Source of the DNA: a virus
Strand: one strand, 5' to 3'
IMG/VR virus record: IMGVR_UViG_3300046459_000361
Location: 1-21,076 of that record
DNA: 21,076 nt
A model generated the notes under the pieces. That model was not told the origin of the DNA, made no database searches, and saw only the letters and a list, made by a program, of their open reading frames with translations. Position 1 is the stretch's first letter, and every line of letters begins with the position of its first letter. A program made the translations under genes and the position numbers. Shown one piece after another: positions 7,396 through 12,479 of this stretch.

Positions 7396-8012
7396 TTTCC
7401 GAATCGGGCGGCGATGGCATCGGCCAGGGTGGCTGGCCGTTTGTCACTGGCCGGGGGCCCGTTGAACTCGGCGCCGCCGCGGGCCGGTCCCGTCGCCGGG
7501 GTGCCGAGACGGGGATTCGCCGTGATGGCGGCGGTGATGGCGGCGGTCAGTGCGGCGGTGTCGTTCGGATCGATCGCCTCGACCGTGGCGCGGAAGGACA
7601 CGGAGTCGAGCAGGGCGAGCGGGTCGGCGCCCGCGGCGGGCGCGGTCTGGAGAACGGCGGTCTGTACGGCGGCGGTGCGGGCTACGGTCTGGCTGTCCGT
7701 GATGGCGCGCTGTGCCCACTGCGGCAGACGGCTGATGTCGCCCTCGACCGCCGGCGCGACCTGGGCGGTCGGCGGGACCGGTGCCGGCTGCGGGGGCTGC
7801 GGCTGCTCGGCGGGGACCGGCGCGGGCGGGGTGACGGGTGCCGGCTGCGGTGTCGGCGCGGGGGCGGGCGGCTGTTGCGGTACGGCGGCGGGAGTTGGCG
7901 GCGCGGTCGGGGAGGGCGCGGGTGCGCCGGTCGGCTGTCCGCTCGGCTGGGTGCTGGGGTCGCCCTGCGGCTGTCCGCTCGGCGTGGTCGAGGACGGGGC
8001 CGGAGTGGTCAT
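7392..8012 (-). CDS. Capsid scaffolding protein
   Basis: A protein of 206 residues starting at an ATG with AGGAGG 5 bases upstream. The first 90 residues are an extreme low-complexity run of Pro, Ala, Gln and Thr, the next 90 are helical (ISRLPQWAQRAITDSQTVAR, then AALTAAITAAITANP), and the protein ends in ATLADAIAARFGN. Scaffolds of actinophages are typically short, flexible and placed directly before the capsid gene, and their C-terminal helix usually binds the capsid protein. Its end is repeated in the mini-gene next to the capsid gene. Its 5' region shares a promoter area with the reversed gene at 8207. Confidence 0.8.
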   Translation of the reverse strand: MTTPAPSSTTPSGQPQGDPSTQPSGQPTGAPAPSPTAPPTPAAVPQQPPAPAPTPQPAPVTPPAPVPAEQPQPPQPAPVPPTAQVAPAVEGDISRLPQWAQRAITDSQTVARTAAVQTAVLQTAPAAGADPLALLDSVSFRATVEAIDPNDTAALTAAITAAITANPRLGTPATGPARGGAEFNGPPASDKRPATLADAIAARFGN

Positions 8013-8079
8013 GGGTGCCTCCTGATGCGATCGGGCCCGCTCCTGCGGGAGTTTGCGGGCAGGCGTGAAGAACCGCCCG

Positions 8080-8108
8080 TTGACGACGGTCGGTTGGGGT
8101 TCTATATA
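8080..8108 (+). promoter_or_regulatory. Strong sigma70-type promoter for the 8207 cassette
   Basis: TTGACG (8080-8085), a 17-base spacer, then TATATA (8103-8108). This is close to the consensus for the main vegetative sigma factor and stands out in GC-rich DNA. The -10 lies in the perfect palindrome TCTATATAGA (8101-8110), so the same -10 could be read on the minus strand towards the scaffold gene, although no good minus-strand -35 is visible. The predicted transcript starts near 8115, about 90 bases before the coding region. Confidence 0.65.
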
Positions 8109-8117
8109 GATGAGTAG

Positions 8118-8195
8118 GTGCCTAGCGACGCAGCCCCGGCTTTTCTGAACACTTCGGCGCTGAGGGCCACCACTCCGGGAAAAAAACGCCATTGA
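8118..8195 (+). CDS. Possible leaderless upstream peptide (25 codons)
   Basis: A GTG at 8118 lies only a few bases from the expected transcription start of the 8080-8108 promoter, and a frame of 25 codons (MPSDAAPAFLNTSALRATTP, then GKKRH) runs to a TGA at 8193-8195, 11 bases before the start of the membrane-protein gene. Streptomyces often translates leaderless mRNA. It could be an upstream leader that couples translation, or chance: codon use gives no clear coding signal. Confidence 0.2.
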   Translation: MPSDAAPAFLNTSALRATTPGKKRH

Positions 8196-8206
8196 CCGGA
8201 GTGGAC

Positions 8207-8425
8207 ATGACAATTGCATTCGCCGCTAGGTGGTCGCTGATCGCCGCACGAATGCTTCCCCTGCTGGTGATTGTGGGGCTCTCGGCCCCGGCGTGGATCT
8301 CTTGGCCGTTTCTCTCCGCCGCACGTCAACAGGTCGTGCTTGAAATGGTGAGGACGCTGGCCGAGTGGTCTACCGCTTCAACACAGGAGCATGGGGAAGC
8401 GGACATGCGCAGAGAGAAAAAGTAG
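8207..8425 (+). CDS. Reversed cassette: small membrane protein with own promoter and terminator
   Basis: A protein of 72 residues starting at an ATG with GGAG 5 bases upstream. Residues about 14-38 (AARMLPLLVIVGLSAPAWIS) form one membrane segment; the rest is amphipathic, with a charged tail (EADMRREKK). The gene lies between the scaffold and the Rmf-like gene, against the direction of the late operon. It has a near-consensus promoter (8080-8108) and an excellent terminator (8428-8463), which makes it a self-contained unit. No family is recognised. Expression from the prophage, perhaps for superinfection exclusion, is inference from structure and position. Confidence 0.65.
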   Translation: MTIAFAARWSLIAARMLPLLVIVGLSAPAWISWPFLSAARQQVVLEMVRTLAEWSTASTQEHGEADMRREKK

Positions 8426-8427
8426 TG

Positions 8428-8463
8428 ACGGGCAGTAGCGGGATTCCTCTCGCTGCTGCCCGT
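8428..8463 (+). terminator. Rho-independent-like terminator after the 8207 gene
   Basis: A 13-bp stem (ACGGGCAGTAGCG at 8428-8440 with CGCTGCTGCCCGT at 8451-8463, one G-U pair) with a 10-base loop starts two bases after the stop codon and is followed by TTT. It ends just before the stop of the minus-strand Rmf-like gene, so it may act on both strands. Confidence 0.75.
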
Positions 8464-8464
8464 T

Positions 8465-8623
8465 TCACTGCTCAGCCGTGCGCCGGGCGCCGGCGTAGCC
8501 CTTGATCCATGCCGTACGGAGTAGGGAGTCACCGGGGTACGGGCACGTCCGCGCGTCGTCGCCGTTGCGTCCGGCCTCGGCTCCCTGCTGTACGGCCTTG
8601 ACGATGTCCTCGCGCGTTCCCAT
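8465..8623 (-). CDS. Rmf/CrpP-fold small protein
   Basis: A protein of 52 residues starting at an ATG with AAGGGGG upstream, 11 bases after the MuF stop. The sequence AVQQGAEAGRNGDDARTCPY followed by GDSLLRTAWIKGYAGAR has the pattern of ribosome modulation factor and the CrpP group: a helix, a Gly-rich turn, CPY, then LRxxWxxGY. Rmf binds the small ribosomal subunit and causes ribosome hibernation in enterobacteria. Phages of actinomycetes often carry Rmf/CrpP-fold genes of unknown role. Here it lies among head genes and would be expressed late. The fold call is fairly safe; the function is open. Confidence 0.75.
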   Translation of the reverse strand: MGTREDIVKAVQQGAEAGRNGDDARTCPYPGDSLLRTAWIKGYAGARRTAEQ

Positions 8624-8634
8624 GGCGGACCCCC

Positions 8635-10854
8635 TTACCGCTTGTTCTGCTGGTCGCTTTCGTTCTTGCGTGCGCCGGACGCCCAGCGCTGTTCGCGGCC
8701 GGTCGCCTGCTCGATGAACTCGGCCTGAGTCAGGCGTCCGTGCTCGGCCCACCACTCTTTCAGTTCGTCGCTCGCCCGCGCGTACGCGATTCGAGCCGGA
8801 CCGGAGAAGAGTTCAGCCGGATTGACCCCGGCGGCCTGGGCCTTGGCGTTGAGGAGGTAGCCGTTCGTGGCGTCCTCGGCGGCGAGTAGCTGCCGGTATG
8901 CGTACTCCTCGTACAGGGCGCGGGCCTCGGCGCGGGTGACTTGGCGGGCGGTCTCCTCGGTCACGCCCTTGGCGGCGTCGGACGCGATGGCGGCGGCCAA
9001 CTCCTCGGCGAACGTGGTGTCGTCGGCGAGGGCGCCCCATGTCTCCGGGTCCGGGGCGGGGTCCATCGCTTCGGCGAGGGCGTCGCGGTCGGCGAGCAGG
9101 TCGTCGATGGCGTTGCCGGTCGCGGCGGGCGGTGGCAGTTCGACGGCGTCGCGGCGGTCCATCTCGGCGGCGATGCGCAGTAGTTCGTCGTTGGTGGCGT
9201 ACTGCATGCACCAGGCGAGGGCGTCGTCGCCTACGTCCGAGAGGTCCGCGGCGAGGTTCCCGCCGGGGAAGTACGTCGCGAGCAGGTCGCGGCGGCGGGC
9301 CTCGGCGTCGAGGGCGGCGCGCTCGTCGGGCCCGGCGGTCCGGGCACGGGCGGCGAGGTCGCGGTCGGACAGGCCGACCAGGTCGCGCCTCACGCCCGGT
9401 AGCCGGCTCGCGACGTCGCGGCGGTCCATCTCCGCCATGACGCGCAGCGCGTCGCCGTCGTCGAGGTGCGGGAACGCACGGGCGAGGTCGTTGTCGCCGA
9501 ACGCGAGCAGGTCGTCGGCGAGGGTGCCGCCGGGGCGAACGCGGTCGAGCAGGTCGTCGAGGTCGCGGCGGTCGGCCTCGGCCTCGATCCGCGCGCGGGC
9601 GCGGTCGTCGAGCAGGCGGGAACCCTCGGCGGCGGCGAGCTGGTCGTCGCGCATCTCCCGTAGCGAGCGGTCATCGCCCGACCACACGCGTGCGGCGTCG
9701 AGCTGGGCCGGCGTCGCCTCGGTGCGCGGGGCGGGGAGGTTGGACGCGCCCGGCTGCTCGCGCTGCCGCAGCCGGCCTAGGTCGGGGTGGGCGGCGAGGT
9801 GGTCGCGCATGGCGCCCTGCCACTGCCGCACCTTCGCGTCGGCGGCGCGCTGCGCCTCGGGCGTGACGGCGGCGGCCTCACGGTTCTTCCATCGCCGAAT
9901 GTTCCGCTCGATCTTCCGCTGCCGCTGCCCTGCCTCGTAGCCGGCGGGGTCGCCGGCCGCGTCCTCCACGGGCGTGATGCCGGGCGTGTACGCGGACACG
10001 CTGTGACGGCAGTTCGGATGCTGGAGACCTGCGCGGCGCGCTTCGTCGAGCGAACCGGCAACGCTCACCCGGACCGTGCGGCCGTCCTCGGTCGCGTGCT
10101 CGGCCTCGACCGTGCGCTCGCCGTCCGGCCCGCCCACGGTCAACACCTTGCGCTCCCAGGGGCGGCAGAGCGGGCACTCGCGCGGGGAGTCGGACACGAT
10201 CACCAGGTCGACGCCGGCCTCGCCGAGCGTGCGCATGTGCGCTTCGGTCGCGGCGCGGCCGACGGACGTCCGTACGGCCATCTCCGCGTACGAGGTGAGT
10301 TGCCAACGGCGGCCGGCGCGGTCGGTGAACGACGCGATACCGCGGTCGGCGAACCGGCGCATGGCGTCCTGCGCCGCCTGCCGGCGGGTGCCGGTGCCGA
10401 GCAGGGGCGTTGCGGTGACCTCGGCGACGACCGTCCGGTACTGGTCGTCGACCGCCCGGAGAATCGAGTGGTGCGTCGCCGTGAGCCGGTCGACGGTTTC
10501 CTGCGCGAGCCGGTCGACCGCCTGCGCGTTCGGGGCGACCTCGTCGACCAGGCGGCGGGAGTCGTCGGACAGGGCGCCGAGTTCGGCGACGGCGGCGCGG
10601 TGCCCGGTGTTGTACGCCTCGGCGACGGCGTCGAACACGTCGAGGGACATCGCCTTGCCGAGTTCGTCGACAACACCCTGTGCCGCGCGACGCACGGCCT
10701 GTACGGCGGCGAGCTTGCGCTCGACCCAACCCGGGGCGTCGAGGCCGTCGGCGAGTTGGCGGGCGATGATGCCCAACAGCCGTTCCTCGGCAGCGGCGTA
10801 CAGGTCACGGGTGGTCTCGGCGAGGTCTTCGACCATGCCCGGATGGATCGGCAT
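8635..10854 (-). CDS. MuF-type minor capsid protein 2 with C-terminal repeats
   Basis: A protein of 739 residues. I take the ATG at 10854 because MPIHPGMVE is also the start of the duplicated copy at 11799 and both have a G-run ribosome binding site just upstream. Residues about 20-150 are long helices. The MuF/minor capsid 2 core lies near residues 185-290, with CPLCRPWERKVL (227-238), a Gly-rich loop, and GLQHPNCRHSVSAYTPG (276-292); the Cys and His pairs suggest a metal site. The second half carries four degenerate repeats ending in DRRD, then a Glu/Ala-rich helical tail. Such proteins sit inside the head next to the portal and may be ejected. At 739 residues it is longer than simple MuF proteins. 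Confidence 0.85.
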   Translation of the reverse strand: MPIHPGMVEDLAETTRDLYAAAEERLLGIIARQLADGLDAPGWVERKLAAVQAVRRAAQGVVDELGKAMSLDVFDAVAEAYNTGHRAAVAELGALSDDSRRLVDEVAPNAQAVDRLAQETVDRLTATHHSILRAVDDQYRTVVAEVTATPLLGTGTRRQAAQDAMRRFADRGIASFTDRAGRRWQLTSYAEMAVRTSVGRAATEAHMRTLGEAGVDLVIVSDSPRECPLCRPWERKVLTVGGPDGERTVEAEHATEDGRTVRVSVAGSLDEARRAGLQHPNCRHSVSAYTPGITPVEDAAGDPAGYEAGQRQRKIERNIRRWKNREAAAVTPEAQRAADAKVRQWQGAMRDHLAAHPDLGRLRQREQPGASNLPAPRTEATPAQLDAARVWSGDDRSLREMRDDQLAAAEGSRLLDDRARARIEAEADRRDLDDLLDRVRPGGTLADDLLAFGDNDLARAFPHLDDGDALRVMAEMDRRDVASRLPGVRRDLVGLSDRDLAARARTAGPDERAALDAEARRRDLLATYFPGGNLAADLSDVGDDALAWCMQYATNDELLRIAAEMDRRDAVELPPPAATGNAIDDLLADRDALAEAMDPAPDPETWGALADDTTFAEELAAAIASDAAKGVTEETARQVTRAEARALYEEYAYRQLLAAEDATNGYLLNAKAQAAGVNPAELFSGPARIAYARASDELKEWWAEHGRLTQAEFIEQATGREQRWASGARKNESDQQNKR
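9150..9676 (-). repeat. Four degenerate DRRD-ending protein repeats in the MuF C-terminal half
   Basis: Within the MuF gene, units of roughly 42-50 codons recur. They have the pattern LxxLxDxxLAxA, then (D/A)EAxRRD or AEMDRRD. Examples are FGDNDLARAFPHLDDGDALR followed by VMAEMDRRD, and VGDDALAWCMQY followed by RIAAEMDRRD. In DNA, the box rich in GTCGCGGCGG recurs near 9146, 9286, 9414 and 9561. Similar acidic, Arg-rich repeats are common in large Streptomyces phage and secreted proteins. A role as a flexible spacer is inference. Confidence 0.6.
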
Positions 10855-11029
10855 GCGCCCCCCAACGGCCGTACGAATGGGCATAAATGGGAGACGTGCG
10901 TGACAGGTCAGTAACAGAAGGCGGCTTATGTGGCCGCGGAGTGTAGTTGTGGCACGTTGGGGCCCCTGGCGTCTCTGACGACGCGTTAGAGTTGCTGGCG
11001 CAGCTCCACGTGACCCCTCACGTGCTTCG

Positions 11030-11064
11030 CCGGGACTCCCGGTGAAGGCCCTGGGCTCCAGGGC
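11030..11064 (+). promoter_or_regulatory. Two hairpins in the leader of the 11091 gene
   Basis: CCGGG-act-CCCGG (11030-11042) is followed by GCCCTGG-gct-CCAGGGC (11048-11064), both perfect stems with three-base loops. They sit 15-60 bases before the ribosome binding site of the small gene at 11091. A TAGAGT that matches the Streptomyces -10 pattern lies at 10987-10992, but I see no good -35. The rest of 10855-11090 shows no gene. Confidence 0.35.
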
Positions 11065-11090
11065 ACTTTGGGGTCACTGGAGGTTGCGTG

Positions 11091-11213
11091 ATGGCGCGTC
11101 GGGACAAACGCGGCAGGCGGAGCGGGAAGCGGAAGCCGGACAGACGGCTGATGCTGATCGACTGGTTGCCGGTAGTCAGGCTCATCATCGAATGGCTGCT
11201 GCGGCAGGGCTAG
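11091..11213 (+). CDS. Reversed cassette: 40-residue cationic amphipathic peptide
   Basis: ATG to TAG frame of 40 codons with a clean GGAGG ribosome binding site 7 bases upstream and a perfect 13-bp terminator hairpin 48 bases downstream. Residues 1-19 (MARRDKRGRRSGKRKPDRR) contain 11 Arg/Lys; residues 20-40 (LMLIDWLPVVRLIIEWLLRQ plus G) would form a strongly hydrophobic helix with two Trp. That layout recalls small membrane-active peptides and type I toxin-like proteins, but I recognise no family. It lies in cargo block 2, between the portal fragment and the intact MuF gene. It overlaps another frame on the same strand (GTG at 11042), which has no ribosome binding site and looks non-coding. 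Confidence 0.6.
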   Translation: MARRDKRGRRSGKRKPDRRLMLIDWLPVVRLIIEWLLRQG

Positions 11214-11261
11214 CGAGAGCGGCCCTCACGTGGCTCCGGACGTACGGCACGGACTCAGCAA

Positions 11262-11296
11262 GTGAGCCCGGCCGGTGCTTAGACGGCCGGGCTCAC
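11262..11296 (+). terminator. Perfect 13-bp terminator hairpin after the 11091 gene
   Basis: GTGAGCCCGGCCG (11262-11274) pairs exactly with CGGCCGGGCTCAC (11284-11296) around a 9-base loop. There is no U-run on either side, which is common for Streptomyces terminators. Being symmetrical, it could also affect late transcription on the minus strand. Confidence 0.65.
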
Positions 11297-11470
11297 AAGC
11301 TGCACGCCAGGCAAGGGCTCGATTTCCGGGGGCAACCGGGTTTCGGGCCCTTCGCCGTGTCTGATACTCCGAACGTACTTGGCGTGTCGTGATAGTACCT
11401 TGATGTTGTGAAGGTCTTGCGCGTAAGCGGGTACCTTCCATGAAGGATTGTGAGTCGTTGGTGTCAGCAA
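11279..11470 (-). other. Open minus-strand stretch, possible gene remnant
   Basis: Between the cargo-block-2 hairpin and the portal fragment, one minus-strand frame stays open and looks protein-like: TPTTHNPSWKVPAYAQDLHN, then IKVLSRHAKYVRSIRHGEGP and PPEIEPLPGVQLV, to a TAA at 11279-11281. It has no ATG or ribosome binding site; the best start would be a TTG at 11470. Its stop lies in the loop of the 11262-11296 hairpin. It may be the end of a gene whose start was lost in the duplication, or chance. I see no other gene in 11297-11501. Confidence 0.25.
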
Positions 11471-11501
11471 GTCATACGCGTCAAGGCCGGAAACGGCGGG
11501 G

Positions 11502-11519
11502 TTCCCGCTACAGCGGGAA
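11502..11519 (-). terminator. Short hairpin at the end of the portal fragment
   Basis: TTCCCGCT and AGCGGGAA form a perfect 8-bp stem with a two-base loop. It covers the TAG that ends the portal remnant (11508-11510). No U-run follows. It may be a relic of the terminator or intergenic region of the donor phage. Confidence 0.35.
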
Positions 11520-11599
11520 TGATCCGACGGGGTCGGGCGCGGCGGCGCCGGTCTCGGTGAGGATCGCCCGCGCTTCGGCTTGTACTGGCGCGTCGTCCC
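11508..11599 (-). pseudogene. Portal C-terminal fragment (duplicate)
   Basis: In the right frame this segment reads DDAPVQAEARAILTETGAAA, then PDPVGSFPL and a TAG. The intact portal ends DDTTVQAEVAAILSETGAGA, then PDPVGSFPM. The fragment has no start and is joined out of frame to the MuF fragment, so it is not expressed as portal. The junction reads AAGGGACGAC on the minus strand, where MuF continues AAGGCG and portal has TGGGACGAC; the parents share only about two bases there. Confidence 0.85.
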
Positions 11600-11799
11600 T
11601 TGCCGAGTTCGTCGACGACGCCCTGTGCTGCGCGGCGCACGGCCTGTACGGCGGCGAACTTGCGCTCGACCCAACCGGGGGCGTCGAGGCCGTCGGCGAG
11701 CTGCCGGGCGATGATGCCCAACAACCGGTCCTGGGCCTCCCGGTACGGGCTCAGGGTGCCCTCGGCCAATTCCTCGACCATGCCGGGATGGATCGGCAT
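11598..11799 (-). pseudogene. MuF N-terminal fragment (duplicate)
   Basis: From the ATG at 11799 the frame encodes 67 residues closely matching the start of the MuF protein (MPIHPGMVEELAEGTLSPYR, then LADGLDAPGWVERKFAAVQA and VVDELGK). It then enters the portal fragment out of frame and stops at 11464, after about 45 unrelated residues. The ribosome binding region (a G-run before the ATG) is kept, so a short chimeric protein of about 112 residues might still be made. It starts 33 bases from the divergent zinc-ribbon gene. Confidence 0.85.
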
Positions 11800-11831
11800 G
11801 AGGTACCCCCGCATGGCTCTATCTTCGGTAC

Positions 11832-12071
11832 ATGCCGAATCAGGAAGATCACACGCGTCCGCACAGCGCACAGTGCAGACGGTGTCGGAACGTGGTCACG
11901 TACTGGGGGCCGTTAGGCAATAAACGGTGTCCTCGATGCGGACTGGTTCTGTGGGCTGGAGCATCCGACCCGAAAACCGAACGGATCATCACGAACATCC
12001 AAGGGTGCGGCGTCCTTCTGTTCGTGGCCTTGGTCTTGCTGATGATCGTGGCGGGATGTAACGCCAACTAA
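11832..12071 (+). CDS. Reversed cassette: zinc-ribbon single-pass membrane protein
   Basis: A protein of 79 residues. CRRC at 15-18 and CPRC at 33-36 form a CxxC-x14-CxxC zinc ribbon, followed by a membrane segment at about 57-75 (CGVLLFVALVLLMIVAG). There is no Shine-Dalgarno, but TATCTT (11820-11825) lies 6 bases before the ATG, as expected of a -10 for a leaderless mRNA; the -35 is not obvious. The gene is divergent from the MuF fragment and lies in cargo block 1. The layout would put a small metal-binding domain on one side of the membrane. Function unknown; I do not recognise the family beyond the generic zinc ribbon. Confidence 0.65.
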   Translation: MPNQEDHTRPHSAQCRRCRNVVTYWGPLGNKRCPRCGLVLWAGASDPKTERIITNIQGCGVLLFVALVLLMIVAGCNAN

Positions 12072-12084
12072 CCGTTGGGCGGAC

Positions 12085-12124
12085 GAGGAACCACCTTGAG
12101 TGCCAGGGTGGACGGGCGTTCCTC
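12085..12124 (+). terminator. Imperfect hairpin after the zinc-ribbon gene
   Basis: GAGGAAC (12085-12091) pairs with GTTCCTC (12118-12124), with an inner CACC/GGTG pairing and a bulge. It begins 14 bases after the stop codon. Its shape is less convincing than the other terminators in the window. Confidence 0.35.
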
Positions 12125-12283
12125 ACCGCCAGGCCAATGTGAGGCAAGTCACTTCCTTGACTGGCAAGGTTGAGAACCTTCGACAGCCTTGCTTCCCTAG
12201 GGTCTGAGTCGTCTTGATTCGCAATTCCTTAAGGGAAGGCTTGCGCAACCGTAGATGCTTGACGCCTCATGTGTCATATGGTA
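12125..12283. other. Non-coding gap with nested short palindromes
   Basis: I see no gene here. AAGGTT-gag-AACCTT (12166-12180) is a perfect 6-bp hairpin; GCAAGG (12164-12169) and CCTTGC (12187-12192) form a wider arm pair around it. TAGGGT (12198-12203) fits a Streptomyces -10, and a TTGACG to TATTGG pair (17-base spacer, near 12259-12287) is a second weak promoter candidate facing the 12322 gene. Confidence 0.35.
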
Positions 12284-12313
12284 TTGGCGCACCTCCCTGG
12301 GGTGTCGTACCTT
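12284..12313 (+). promoter_or_regulatory. Promoter for a leaderless small gene
   Basis: TTGGCG (12284-12289), an 18-base spacer and TACCTT (12308-12313) lie immediately before the ATG at 12322. The 8 bases between the -10 and the ATG mean that transcription should begin at or beside the start codon, a leaderless arrangement common in Streptomyces. Confidence 0.5.
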
Positions 12314-12321
12314 CCCGCTTC

Positions 12322-12468
12322 ATGACGACTCTTCAGCTCGTGGGCTCTGGCGTAACTCTCTTCGCCGCCGCATTGACCTGCCTCCTCTTCGTAGCGCTGA
12401 TGTCCCCTGACCCGGCACTGCGGGCCCGAGCTGAGCGACTGCTCGCCATCGTCTTCCGCGCCCAATAA
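12322..12468 (+). CDS. Reversed cassette: 48-residue membrane protein
   Basis: A protein of 48 residues: one membrane segment at about 4-27 (LQLVGSGVTLFAAALTCLLF) and then a basic amphipathic helix (PALRARAERLLAIVFRAQ). The frame is open further upstream from a TTG at 12214, but that extension looks non-coding and the promoter at 12284-12313 lies inside it, so I take the ATG at 12322. It converges with the portal gene, whose stop is 11 bases away. No family recognised. Confidence 0.5.
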   Translation: MTTLQLVGSGVTLFAAALTCLLFVALMSPDPALRARAERLLAIVFRAQ

Positions 12469-12479
12469 CGCCGTTGACG

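Noticed and set aside
8118-8195. Treating the 25-codon leaderless frame as a firm gene
   Set aside because: Only its position near the predicted transcription start supports it, so it is listed with low confidence and not used as a separate finding.
10855-10884. Upstream ATG for the MuF gene adding ten residues
   Set aside because: No ribosome binding site, and the duplicated copy keeps similarity only from MPIHPG onward.
11042-11392. A 116-codon GTG frame in cargo block 2
   Set aside because: No ribosome binding site, it reads through the terminator hairpin, and it overlaps the much better supported 40-codon gene at 11091-11213.
12214-12321. TTG-initiated extension of the 12322 gene
   Set aside because: No ribosome binding site, unconvincing sequence, and the likely promoter lies inside it.
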